Part shown: positions 40,499 to 49,912 of the stretch, piece after piece
Layout: each line of letters starts with the position of its first letter
Position numbering within the stretch: position 1 is the first letter of the stretch
Source: Sulfurimonas sp.
GTDB taxonomy: Bacteria > Campylobacterota > Campylobacteria > Campylobacterales > Sulfurimonadaceae
Direction of reading: 5' to 3'
Assembly (NCBI RefSeq): GCF_028714975.1
Contig: NZ_JAQTLH010000010.1
Span: 1 to 64,000 of the forward strand
Length of the DNA stretch: 64,000 nt
Made by a program: the position numbers and the translations under genes
Notes under the pieces: model-generated
The model's database searches: none
What the model was told of the DNA's origin: nothing
The model's input: the letters and a program-made list of their open reading frames with translations, nothing else

Positions 40499-42142
40499 CT
40501 AACGGTTAAACATTCTCTCATAATACTCCATCGCCAAGCGACCTGAATCAAACTCAACCTCTACATCGTTCATAGCGCTCTTCATAATAGCTACCCACTC
40601 TTTTGGTTTGTCGTAATAGGTAGGAATAATGGTATTTTCCAAAATATCCATCATATTTTTATTATCAATCCTATCTTGTTCTGCAGTAGGCAATCTATAA
40701 TCAAGCGGAGGAATGGTAAAAGCATTTTTACCGTTTTTTGCAAATTCAGGATTCCAGCCGTCATCTATGGAAAAATGGATTGAGCCGTTCATACTTGCAG
40801 TCATTCCGCTTGTTCCGCTTGCTTCGCGAGTAATTCTAGGAGTATTTAGCCAAACATCGCTTCCCTGTTTTAGAAGTTTTGAGAGAGTGAGTTCATATCC
40901 TATAAGAACTGCTATATTTTTAAATCTATGACTTAACTGTATCAGTTCATTAAACATCTCGATGGCTCCGTAATCTGCAGGATACGGTTTTCCCGCCCAT
41001 ATAACCTGAACCGGTTTTTGAGTATCGGTTATTAGTTTTACAAATCTATCATAGTCATATTTAAGCAGACCGGGTCTTTTGTACTCCGCAAATCTTCTTG
41101 CCCAAACGATTGTTAAAACTTCAGGATCAAACATCTTTCCCGTTTGATTTGCAACAACATGAAAAAGTATCTTCTTTAGGTGCTTTTTTCTTGACAAAAG
41201 TTCATAATCCTCATGCTCGTCAAGTGCGCGAATAAGAGTTTTATCCGTCCAATACTTCTTGTTTTGAGCATTTGTAATAGAGATGATTTCGCACCTGCCT
41301 TCAACACCCGCCCACATCTCGTTTGCAATCATTCCATGTATTTTTGATACTGCATTTGCTATTTTTGCACTTCTTAGGGCACCTACCGTAAGGCTGAAAT
41401 TATCACTGTTTTCATAGCCGCTTATAGCTCTTGCTTGTGTCAAATCCAAACTGCCGAAAAATCCCATCTCATGCAAAAAATTTATATTGTGTATCTCATT
41501 TCCTGCGGCTTCGGGTGTATGCGTCGTAAAGACGACATGTTTTTTTACTTCATTCATATCTTTAAATCTATCGTAAAGTTCATAAACAAGAGGAAGTGCA
41601 TGTCCTTCATTCATGTGGTAGATATCTATTTTATGATTGATGGCTTGGAGCATCTTCGCTCCGCCGATGCCTAAGACTATCTCTTGAGCTACCCTTGTTC
41701 TTTCGTTTGAGTCATAGAGTTTATGCGTAATTGTTCGAGAGAGGTAGTCATTCTCATCAGTATCGGTCGAGAGCAAAATCATCGGAGCAGTGCCAAAAAT
41801 ATCGCTGCGAATTAAAAAGCCTTTTACCACTACATTTACATTATTGATTTTCACCGTAACTTTTATATCTAGTTCTTCTAAAAAGTAATAGACTTTTCTT
41901 GTGTAGTGCGGTTTTAGCGTTCTATCTTCGTTGCGTGATTGGTCATAATAGCCAAAACTCCATAAAAGCCCGACTCCGATCACATTTTGTTTGAGATCAT
42001 ATACGCTTCTCATATGTGAACCGGCTAAAAAACCGAGTCCTCCCGAGTATATTTTAAGCGACTGATCTATTGCAAACTCCATCGAAAAGTAGGCAACACT
42101 TTTTGTAAATTTCTCACTTATATCGTACGAAAACAGATTCAT
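40499..42142 (-). CDS. glgP: GT35 alpha-glucan phosphorylase-family protein, short form
   Basis: VAYFSMEFAIDQSLKIYSGGLGFLAGSHMRSVYDL, HMNEGHALPLVYEL, WARRFAEYKRPGLL, NTPRITREASGTSGMTASMNGSIHFSIDDGWNPEF. Confidence 0.9.
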   Translation of the reverse strand: MNLFSYDISEKFTKSVAYFSMEFAIDQSLKIYSGGLGFLAGSHMRSVYDLKQNVIGVGLLWSFGYYDQSRNEDRTLKPHYTRKVYYFLEELDIKVTVKINNVNVVVKGFLIRSDIFGTAPMILLSTDTDENDYLSRTITHKLYDSNERTRVAQEIVLGIGGAKMLQAINHKIDIYHMNEGHALPLVYELYDRFKDMNEVKKHVVFTTHTPEAAGNEIHNINFLHEMGFFGSLDLTQARAISGYENSDNFSLTVGALRSAKIANAVSKIHGMIANEMWAGVEGRCEIISITNAQNKKYWTDKTLIRALDEHEDYELLSRKKHLKKILFHVVANQTGKMFDPEVLTIVWARRFAEYKRPGLLKYDYDRFVKLITDTQKPVQVIWAGKPYPADYGAIEMFNELIQLSHRFKNIAVLIGYELTLSKLLKQGSDVWLNTPRITREASGTSGMTASMNGSIHFSIDDGWNPEFAKNGKNAFTIPPLDYRLPTAEQDRIDNKNMMDILENTIIPTYYDKPKEWVAIMKSAMNDVEVEFDSGRLAMEYYERMFNR

Positions 42143-42189
42143 CTTTTTCCTTATACTTATTTTTATAGATTGCTACAAAGTTATTCTGC

Positions 42190-42279
42190 ATAACCCTATT
42201 TTTAGATTGCTTCGTCGTTCCTCCTCGCAATGACGATCTGACAGTTATTGCGAGCAAAGCGAAGTAATCTAGGTTATAC
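42190..42279. repeat. palindromic MITE/REP-like repeat, copy B
   Basis: taaccctatttttagattgcttcgtcgttcctcctcgcaatgacgatctgacagttattgcgagcaaagcgaagtaatctaggttata; ends are inverted repeats forming one long hairpin. Confidence 0.75.
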
Positions 42280-42290
42280 AAAAAACTCTA

Positions 42291-43286
42291 CTACCTATTA
42301 CCTACAAATACGCACATATCAACCAAGCGGCTGCTGTATCCCCACTCGTTATCATACCATGCCAAAACTTTTACGCATCGCTTATCTACAACGCTTGTCA
42401 TATCAGGGATGTAAGTTGAACTGTAAGTAGAGCCTATAAAATCGCTTGAAACTCTCTTCTCGTTATCTACCTCTAAAAGCCCTTTAAATGATCCTTTGGA
42501 AGCTTTTGTAAACGCCTCGTTAATCTCATCTTTTGTTACATCTCTGTTTAAGTTTAGAGTCAAATCCACAACCGAAACATCAGGAGTCGGAACACGCATC
42601 GCATAACCGTTGAGCTTGCCTTGAAGTTGCGGCATAACTAAACCTATGGCTTTTGCCGCACCGGTCGTAGTAGGAATCATATTTATTGCTGCTGCGCGCG
42701 CACGACGCATATCGGAGCTATGTTTTACATCTAAAATATTTTGGTCGTTCGTATAAGAGTGGATAGTCGTCATAAGACCGTTTTGGATTCCAAATGCATC
42801 GTCTAAAACTTTACAAAGTGGCGCAAGAGCGTTTGTCGTACAGCTTGCATTTGAGATAATCACCTCACCTTTGTAGCTGTCCGTGTTGATATTTAAAACA
42901 TAAGTAGGAGTGTCATCTTTTGCAGGTGCGCTCATGACAACTTTTTTTACGCCGTTTTTGAGATATTTTTGCGCCTTTTGCGTTGTTAAAAATGCACCAG
43001 TACACTCAATGACAAGCTCTGCACCGACGGAACCGAAATCCAACTCATCAAGAGAACGGGTAGCAAAAAGTGCTACTTTTTTACCGCCGATTTCTATAGT
43101 TTTATCATCTATTATCTTTGCATCTATGCCTTTATGCACGCTGTCAAATTTAAAAAGATACTCAAGCATCTCCGGAGTCGCCGTCGTGTTAATCGCCACC
43201 AGCTCGATATCGTCTCTTGAAGCGATTATCTTCGCTACTATCATACCTATTCTACCCGTCCCGTTTATCGCCGCTTTTACTGCCAT
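42291..43286 (-). CDS. gap: glyceraldehyde-3-phosphate dehydrogenase
   Basis: AINGTGRIGMIVAKII, ISNASCTTNALAPLCKVLDDAFGI (catalytic Cys), WYDNEWGYSSRLVDM. Confidence 0.97.
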   Translation of the reverse strand: MAVKAAINGTGRIGMIVAKIIASRDDIELVAINTTATPEMLEYLFKFDSVHKGIDAKIIDDKTIEIGGKKVALFATRSLDELDFGSVGAELVIECTGAFLTTQKAQKYLKNGVKKVVMSAPAKDDTPTYVLNINTDSYKGEVIISNASCTTNALAPLCKVLDDAFGIQNGLMTTIHSYTNDQNILDVKHSSDMRRARAAAINMIPTTTGAAKAIGLVMPQLQGKLNGYAMRVPTPDVSVVDLTLNLNRDVTKDEINEAFTKASKGSFKGLLEVDNEKRVSSDFIGSTYSSTYIPDMTSVVDKRCVKVLAWYDNEWGYSSRLVDMCVFVGNR

Positions 43287-43470
43287 TGATTACTCCTTTT
43301 TTCTTAACTTCATTATGAGTGCATAATAACATAATGTAGCAAAATTTTATTTCAAAATATCATAAAAGAGAACCTTTAAAGTCAAAAATAAAAAATTTGG
43401 TATAATCACCGCATACATAGAGTTGCTATGGCGATGCTAGTCTGAAAATCAAAGGAAAAAACACCTTAAT

Positions 43471-43965
43471 ATGTATGTCGATATAAAAAAACCTACGCTC
43501 TTTTTATTTACGGATGCAAGCGTAAATCCGCAGACAAATATCGGTTACGGGGCTTATCTGCTCTTAGGCGAGTATGAGTTGGAAGCACCTCTTTCTAAGC
43601 ATAAGATTAAAGTCAAAAGATTTGAAAATACAAACTCGTCCAAACTAGAGCTTGAAGCTTTTTTGTGGGCGCTAAGTATGGTACCGACAAAAAATTCTAA
43701 AATCGTAGTTTATACTGATTGCCAAAACATAATGACTTTAAAAGATAGGCAAGCGCGAATAAAAGAGAACAACTATATGACTAAAAAAAACGCTCTTATA
43801 AGAAATTATGAACTATATAAAAAATTTTATGAGATGACGGATCTTTATGATTGTGATTTTATCAAGGTAAAGGGTCATAAAAAAACCGAAGATAAAGATA
43901 TAGTAGACATTTTTTTTACTCTTGTCGACAAAGCATCAAGAGAGGCTTTAAGAGAAAATAAATAA
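43471..43965 (+). CDS. RNase H-like protein
   Basis: LFLFTDASVNPQTNIGYGAYLL, SSKLELEAFLWAL, VVYTDCQNI: RNase H fold acidic residues (D, E, D). Confidence 0.8.
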   Translation: MYVDIKKPTLFLFTDASVNPQTNIGYGAYLLLGEYELEAPLSKHKIKVKRFENTNSSKLELEAFLWALSMVPTKNSKIVVYTDCQNIMTLKDRQARIKENNYMTKKNALIRNYELYKKFYEMTDLYDCDFIKVKGHKKTEDKDIVDIFFTLVDKASREALRENK

Positions 43966-44109
43966 CCTTAAAATATAGCTTTAGTTTGTTCGATGTGCGA
44001 ATTTTTAAGAAGTATAAAAAAATTAAATCTTTGTTTTAGTAAAATAGTGTACAATTAGTCAAGCAAATACTATAAAAATAGTAAAATTACAAAAAAAGAA
44101 GAGGGCTCC

Positions 44110-44883
44110 GTGGATTTAACAGTTGTTTTAGGAATACTAGGAGCGATAGCCTCTATTTCTATCGGTGACTTAATGGAGGGCGGAAACCCCGTTCATGTCG
44201 TCCATATTACCTCACTAATCATTATTATGCCGACTACTCTCTTAGCATCAATGGTAAGTACCGATCCTGAGTATATCAGCGGCGCATTTAAAAGTGTCGG
44301 TATGATTTTTAAAAAATCTCCCGTTGATCTTCACGCCCGAATCAAACAAATTGTAGAACTATCTTCGCTAGCCAGAAAAAATGGCATACTCTCGCTTGAG
44401 AAGGAAATTTCACAATTAGACAGCCCATTTTTAAAGCAGGGCTTAAGCATGGCAGTTGACGGGAACGAGATAGATGCTATTGTTGAGAGTTTAGAGTTAA
44501 CGATTGAAGAGACGGAACATTACTATCACGGATGCGCGCACTACTGGATTTTAGCAGGGGAAACATCTCCCGTTCTCGGTCTTGTCGGAGCGGTTTTGGG
44601 GCTTATTTTGGCACTTCAAAAACTTGACAATCCAGCAGAAATGGCAAAAGGTATTGCAGGGGCATTTACGGCTACCGTTACCGGAATTTTTAGTGCGTAT
44701 GTTTTATTTGGTCCTATGGGAGCAAAGCTAAAAGCAAAAGCTCATCACATAGTAAAAGAGCAAAAACTGATGTTAGAGGGGATAATCGGAATTGCTAACG
44801 GCGACAATCCTCGTTCCCTTGAAGCTAAGCTGCTTAATTTCCTCTCTCCTGCGGAAGACAAGCATAGTCAATTTAGCAAATGA
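44110..44883 (+). CDS. motA: flagellar motor stator protein MotA (GTG start)
   Basis: LGILGAIASISIGDLMEGG, ETSPVLGLVGAVLGLILALQKLDNPAEMAKGIAGAFTATVTGIFSAYVLFGPMGAKLK. Confidence 0.94.
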   Translation: MDLTVVLGILGAIASISIGDLMEGGNPVHVVHITSLIIIMPTTLLASMVSTDPEYISGAFKSVGMIFKKSPVDLHARIKQIVELSSLARKNGILSLEKEISQLDSPFLKQGLSMAVDGNEIDAIVESLELTIEETEHYYHGCAHYWILAGETSPVLGLVGAVLGLILALQKLDNPAEMAKGIAGAFTATVTGIFSAYVLFGPMGAKLKAKAHHIVKEQKLMLEGIIGIANGDNPRSLEAKLLNFLSPAEDKHSQFSK

Positions 44884-44893
44884 GTAGATAAAA

Positions 44894-45745
44894 ATGGGCA
44901 AAAAGCATAAATGTAAAAAAGTAGAATGTCCGCCGAGTGAAAAATGGGCGGTTCCGACAGCCGACTTTTTCAGCTTGCTCCTTGCACTTTTTATCGCACT
45001 TTACGCTATTGCATCTACAAATAAAGAAAAAATGAAAGCGGTAAAAGAGGAGTTTGTAAAAATCTATGATTTTGCCCCTGTTCCGGAAACTATGACTCCG
45101 GTTGTAAATATGGTAACTGAAAGCAAACCGACGCCTGAGTCAACAGCCAATCCGGCGGGGGCAGTTCCGGTTCAAGACGGAGGTTCACTTTTAGTTGATT
45201 CACCGCCGAGTGCAACAACTGCCAAAACAGTATCGGAAGTTGTTGAAAAAATTCAAAAAGAGTTAAAGAGTGCCTCATTAAATAACGGTCCGCTTGAACA
45301 GGCTATTGACGGAGTACTGCTTAAACTTCCGGCCTTTGTTCCTTTTAACGGTGCAAGCGCAAATATCAACAATCAAGAAATAGAGCTTTTTATCAGGCGC
45401 ATTGCTGACATCATAAACATACTTCCGCCGAATGTTGATATCTCTATAAGAGGTTATACTGATAATCAACCTTTACCAAAAGGTTCAGTATTTAAAGATA
45501 ACATTGAACTCTCTTACTATAGAGCTGATGCCGTGATGCGAGAATTGATTAAAGACGGTGTTTCTCCCGATAGGCTCTCTATTGCGGGATTTGGTGCCGC
45601 AAAACCTCTTGTTCAAAACGATACGGAAGAAAACCGCGCTAAAAATAGAAGAGTAGAATTTTTTATGTTTGTATCCAGCGGTACTCCTTTGGATAAAGCA
45701 AAACAAAAAAATATACTTGATGCTCTTAATGAGTTAAAAAAATAA
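44894..45745 (+). CDS. motB: MotB / OmpA-domain stator protein
   Basis: WAVPTADFFSLLLALFIALYAIAS (single TM with conserved Asp), OmpA domain ISIRGYTDNQPL...LSYYRADAVMRELIKDGVSPDRLSIAGFGAAKPL...NRAKNRRVEFF. Confidence 0.94.
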   Translation: MGKKHKCKKVECPPSEKWAVPTADFFSLLLALFIALYAIASTNKEKMKAVKEEFVKIYDFAPVPETMTPVVNMVTESKPTPESTANPAGAVPVQDGGSLLVDSPPSATTAKTVSEVVEKIQKELKSASLNNGPLEQAIDGVLLKLPAFVPFNGASANINNQEIELFIRRIADIINILPPNVDISIRGYTDNQPLPKGSVFKDNIELSYYRADAVMRELIKDGVSPDRLSIAGFGAAKPLVQNDTEENRAKNRRVEFFMFVSSGTPLDKAKQKNILDALNELKK

Positions 45746-45810
45746 AATATCGAGATACTAAGCAACCATTTGATATCATTTTACAATTTATATAAATAAA
45801 AAGGTCAATT

Positions 45811-46911
45811 ATGGGTTTAAGCATAGGTCTTGTAGGACTTCCAAACGTAGGTAAATCAACAACTTTCAACGCACTCACAAAAGCACAAAATGCAGAAGCG
45901 GCAAATTACCCGTTTTGTACAATCGAGCCAAACAAAGCAATAGTTCCTGTTCCCGATATAAGATTAACAGAACTTGCTAAGATAGTAAATCCTGAACGAA
46001 TTCAATACTCAACGCTTGATTTTGTGGACATTGCAGGCTTGGTTAAAGGTGCAAGCAAAGGTGAGGGTTTAGGAAATAAATTCTTATCAAATATCCGTGA
46101 AACTGAAGTTATTTTACATATAGTTAGATGTTTTGAAGATGACAACATCGTACATACAGAGGCAAGCATAGATCCGCTTAGAGATGTTGAGATAATTGAG
46201 GGTGAGCTTATTTTGGCCGACATCGAGGTTTTACAAAACAGAGCAGACAGACTTAAAAAACAGGCAAAAACCGACAAAAATGCAGCTGCGCTTTTAGCTT
46301 TGGCAGAAGAACTTTTAGAGTTTTTGGCTGATGGTAATTTAGCTAGAAACTTTCCTAAAGCAGATACTGATGAGTACAAACAGCTCAATCATGAAGTTAG
46401 ACTTTTAACGGGTAAAGAGATTATGTACGGTGCCAATGTCGATGAAGACGGTCTGCTTGAGGATAGCGAGTTTGTTATAAAACTCAAAGAGCATGCTGCT
46501 AAAAATAACTGTGAACTTATAAAACTTTGTGCAAAAATCGAAGAGGAGCTAATCGGTCTTGAAGATGAAGAGGCTGCTGAATTTTTAAGCTCTCTTGGAG
46601 TACAAGAGTCGGGACTAAATCAAATCATACAAAAAGGATTTGACAAACTAGGTCTTATGAGCTATTTTACGGCAGGAGTGAAAGAGGTTCGTGCGTGGAC
46701 TATTCGCAAAAATACGACGGCACCAAAAGCTGCAGCGGTAATTCATAACGACTTTGAGAAAGGTTTTATTCGTGCGGAAGTTATCGCTTATGACGACTAT
46801 ATTGCATGCGGCGGTGAGAATAAAGCAAAAGAAGCAGGAAAAATGAGATTAGAGGGGAAAGAGTATATTGTTGCAGATGGTGATATAATGCACTTTAGAT
46901 TTAATGTTTAA
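45811..46911 (+). CDS. ychF: redox-regulated ATPase / GTPase YchF
   Basis: SIGLVGLPNVGKSTTFNALTKAQNAEAANYPFCTIEPN, TLDFVDIAGLVKGASKGEGLGNKFL, ARAWTI-like VRAWTIRKNTTAPKAA. Confidence 0.97.
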   Translation: MGLSIGLVGLPNVGKSTTFNALTKAQNAEAANYPFCTIEPNKAIVPVPDIRLTELAKIVNPERIQYSTLDFVDIAGLVKGASKGEGLGNKFLSNIRETEVILHIVRCFEDDNIVHTEASIDPLRDVEIIEGELILADIEVLQNRADRLKKQAKTDKNAAALLALAEELLEFLADGNLARNFPKADTDEYKQLNHEVRLLTGKEIMYGANVDEDGLLEDSEFVIKLKEHAAKNNCELIKLCAKIEEELIGLEDEEAAEFLSSLGVQESGLNQIIQKGFDKLGLMSYFTAGVKEVRAWTIRKNTTAPKAAAVIHNDFEKGFIRAEVIAYDDYIACGGENKAKEAGKMRLEGKEYIVADGDIMHFRFNV

Positions 46912-46945
46912 ATAATGTGTAACATCAGTTAAAAAAGGATTTTAT

Positions 46946-47545
46946 ATGAGTTTAAAATACGCAGGTCCAAAACCTATCATATCACATACGGGTATAGAGT
47001 TTGACAATAACAAAGAGGATAAGTATGTTTACATAAATATCGCAACCCAAATTTTAAAATCCATTAACCATGAGTATGTAAATAATGAAGTTTATAGTTA
47101 CAATATAAAAACATCCAGATTTTCTGGTGATGATCTGCTTCAAGAGTTAAAAAACATCTGTCCAAACATTGATGAAGTAATGAAACTTCAAAATCATAAT
47201 GTCGAAGATGAGATAAATCATAACATTAAAAGAGTGCATGAAAATATGGTTCTTAGCGAAGCTGATAAGATTATCTTAGAGAATAATATAAAACTTATGC
47301 ACGACTATATGATTCAAAGATCCATAAACAAAAAAGTTTACTACTGCGTAATAGACAGACTATCGGATATGGTGCATAAAACAAAGATTAGTTATATCAT
47401 AGTTCCGATGTTTCAAACTTTTCTTCATACTCTTCATTCGTTGCAGGGAAGTTTGAGAGAAAGAAAACAACCGATCGAGAGTGATATAGAGATATACAAA
47501 GAAAATGGTCAGCTTTTTATAAAATTAAAAATTAAACATCTTTAA
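46946..47545 (+). CDS. hypothetical protein
   Basis: Well-formed ORF with intergenic spacing and start; no family recognised. Confidence 0.6.
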   Translation: MSLKYAGPKPIISHTGIEFDNNKEDKYVYINIATQILKSINHEYVNNEVYSYNIKTSRFSGDDLLQELKNICPNIDEVMKLQNHNVEDEINHNIKRVHENMVLSEADKIILENNIKLMHDYMIQRSINKKVYYCVIDRLSDMVHKTKISYIIVPMFQTFLHTLHSLQGSLRERKQPIESDIEIYKENGQLFIKLKIKHL

Positions 47546-47551
47546 AAATTA

Positions 47552-47578
47552 ATAGAGTTCTTACAAAACTCTATTTTA
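47552..47578 (+). terminator. short hairpin terminator between convergent genes
   Basis: atagagtt-cttacaa-aactctat followed by tttat; abuts the stop of the minus-strand DGC gene. Confidence 0.55.
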
Positions 47579-48854
47579 TAACTACTCTATTACGACCGCT
47601 ATTTTTTGCTTCGTAAAGGGCATCGTCTACTCTTTTAAAAGTTTTTTTGGTATCTTCCCCGATGATATACTTTGTAAGACCAAAAGAGGCGGTGATGCTT
47701 ATAGTATCGTTTATTTTAATTTTTTGCACACTCTCTCTTACTTTTTCCATAATCATCTTTGCTTCATCTAAAGTTACATTTTTAAGCATTATTACAAACT
47801 CTTCGCCGCCCCATCTAGCTACTAAATCATCTTCTCTTAATGAGTTTTTCAGGCTGTTTGCAACAGATACTAAAGCCTCGTCTCCGACTTGATGACCGTA
47901 TGTATCGTTAATAGATTTAAAGTAATCGACGTCGGCAATTACTAAAATAAAATCAGTATCCGCTTTTCTTTGATGCTTTACGATAAAATTTATAACTTCG
48001 TCAAAACGGGCGCGATTGTAAAGTTTTGTGAGTGGATCTGTAATGTAGAGCTGGGCAAGAAGTTTCTCATTTGTTATATCATGATAAACGGCACTAAACT
48101 CGGATAGCTCACCGTTTTCATCCATGATAGGCGTCACCCTTGTTTGAACCCATTTTTCTACTCCGCTAGAAGTTTTATTTTTTAACTCACCACTCCAAGA
48201 TTTTTTATTTTTTACACTCCACCACAGCTCTTTATAGGTAGCTTCGGGAATATCCGGCGACTTAAATATTGATATATTTTTTCCCAAAAGAAAATCTTTT
48301 TCAAATTCGAAAAACTGGCAAAAAAGTGTGCTTACATCTATTATTATTCCGTCGAACGATGTTTTTACCATCATAATATTTTTATCGATTATCTCTTTTT
48401 CGGCTTCTAATTTATCATTAAGTCTGCTTACTTTTACTATCTCTTTTTTAATCAAAAGTTTTGCCTCAAAGAGTTCGCTTATATCGTATATTGAGACCAT
48501 TACTTTGTTCTCATGAAGTATATACGGAGAAATTGTAACTTGCTGCTGCATAAGTTTTAGCGACGAAGTAGTAACTTTGTTTCTATTCATAGAAATAAAT
48601 TTAGTACTGCTGTTTGTGTCGTAAAAAGTCGGGGTACCGATTACTAATGCGGTTCTTATTTTTCTGTAGAAAACTTTATAGTTTATTTCAGGATAAAATT
48701 CCTTCAAACTTTTGCCGATTATCTCCCCTTTTGGGATTTGAGTGTTTATTGATAGCCATCTATTCCAGTAGCTAACTATAAACTTATCGTCAATTATCAT
48801 ATGACCGTTTTCAAGTGAATCTAGCAATATATCAGGATATTTTAACGCTATCAT
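47571..48854 (-). CDS. PAS-PAS-GGDEF diguanylate cyclase
   Basis: PAS segments plus DPLTKLYNRARFDEVINFI, IADVDYFKSINDTYGHQVGDEAL, VARWGGEEFVIML (canonical GGEEF). Confidence 0.95.
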   Translation of the reverse strand: MIALKYPDILLDSLENGHMIIDDKFIVSYWNRWLSINTQIPKGEIIGKSLKEFYPEINYKVFYRKIRTALVIGTPTFYDTNSSTKFISMNRNKVTTSSLKLMQQQVTISPYILHENKVMVSIYDISELFEAKLLIKKEIVKVSRLNDKLEAEKEIIDKNIMMVKTSFDGIIIDVSTLFCQFFEFEKDFLLGKNISIFKSPDIPEATYKELWWSVKNKKSWSGELKNKTSSGVEKWVQTRVTPIMDENGELSEFSAVYHDITNEKLLAQLYITDPLTKLYNRARFDEVINFIVKHQRKADTDFILVIADVDYFKSINDTYGHQVGDEALVSVANSLKNSLREDDLVARWGGEEFVIMLKNVTLDEAKMIMEKVRESVQKIKINDTISITASFGLTKYIIGEDTKKTFKRVDDALYEAKNSGRNRVVIK

Positions 48855-49465
48855 CCGTAAATCTCTTCTATTCTTTTATCTATCAATACCCTTAAACTCT
48901 CTATTGCTTCATCTTTTGTGAGTATATAAATATTGCCGTTTATTTTTTGATCTTTAAAATCCAAAATCGTACTGATTATAATGATTTTAGAGTAGTCGGA
49001 AACATCCTCGCAATGAACGATAGAGTTTGCATCTATAAATTGTGATGACGGTACAAAAAACTGTACCTGAGTGTTTAGTTCCTGCGTCAATCTGCTGACA
49101 ATAGTCGATGTCAATATATTTGTAAGTTCTATGACCGCATCGTTTATATCATCTCTTGAAGGGGTCGTTACATTATAGAGGTGTCTGCCCAAGTTTTTTG
49201 CGGAATCTTCGCTTATAATAAACATACACTCTCCGCCGAACCTACCCGTAAAGAGCTGCTTTGTAGCGTAGTACATTGATTTTAGATCTATAGTCGATTC
49301 AATTTTTTGAGCCAACTCATTACTATTGCATATATCAATCTTAGGTATATGCATAGTTCCAAACGCATCCAAAAGGTTTGCCAAACTTGCCGTAGCTGCA
49401 CCCATAGATATATTTATAAACTCTTTTAGTGTATCAATCTGATCTTCATTAAATTCTAAATTCAA
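48851..49465 (-). CDS. CheC-family CheY-P phosphatase-like protein
   Basis: Two E-x2-N-type motifs (LKEFINISMGAATASLANLL and AVIELTNILTSTIVSRL). Confidence 0.8.
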   Translation of the reverse strand: MNLEFNEDQIDTLKEFINISMGAATASLANLLDAFGTMHIPKIDICNSNELAQKIESTIDLKSMYYATKQLFTGRFGGECMFIISEDSAKNLGRHLYNVTTPSRDDINDAVIELTNILTSTIVSRLTQELNTQVQFFVPSSQFIDANSIVHCEDVSDYSKIIIISTILDFKDQKINGNIYILTKDEAIESLRVLIDKRIEEIYG

Positions 49466-49477
49466 TATTTTTGCCTT

Positions 49478-49840
49478 TTATAACGATAAATCTTGTTCGA
49501 AAATTTGTACCATATTTTCATCATTGATAGGCTTTGGATACATATTTTTTGCTCCGGCAGCTAAAACTCTTAGTTTTGCCTCATTTTGAATATCCGCACT
49601 TATGATTATGACCTGAGCATTTTTATCTACTTCCATTATCCGTTTTAGCGCTTCATATCCATCCATTACAGGCATCGTTAAATCTAAAAAAACGGCATCG
49701 GGACGCTCTTGTCTAAAAAGCTCTAATGCCTCAAGCCCGTTTACTGCTTGAAATATCTCAGCATCCGGTTTGATGACCTCAAGACTTTTTATAACACTCA
49801 TACGACCTATTTTTGAGTCATCAACCACTAAAATTTTCAA
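49478..49840 (-). CDS. CheY-like response regulator
   Basis: ILVVDDSKIGRMSVIKSLE, DAVFLDLTMPVMDGYEALKRI, VIIISADIQNEA, KPI. Confidence 0.93.
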   Translation of the reverse strand: MKILVVDDSKIGRMSVIKSLEVIKPDAEIFQAVNGLEALELFRQERPDAVFLDLTMPVMDGYEALKRIMEVDKNAQVIIISADIQNEAKLRVLAAGAKNMYPKPINDENMVQIFEQDLSL

Positions 49841-49912
49841 CTGACACCCCTCTTTATCTTATAAGTTATTTTAATATATTTTTTATTAAGCAGTTCTTTG
49901 AACAGTATACTA

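Noticed and set aside
42910-43326. 138-aa plus-strand ORF over gap
   Set aside because: Antisense shadow of gap with low-complexity composition.
43400-43470. Structured 5' region (catag-agttg-ctatg) upstream of the RNase H-like gene as a riboswitch or ncRNA
   Set aside because: Short hairpin only; no match to an RNA family I recognise. More likely a promoter (TATAAT) and leader.
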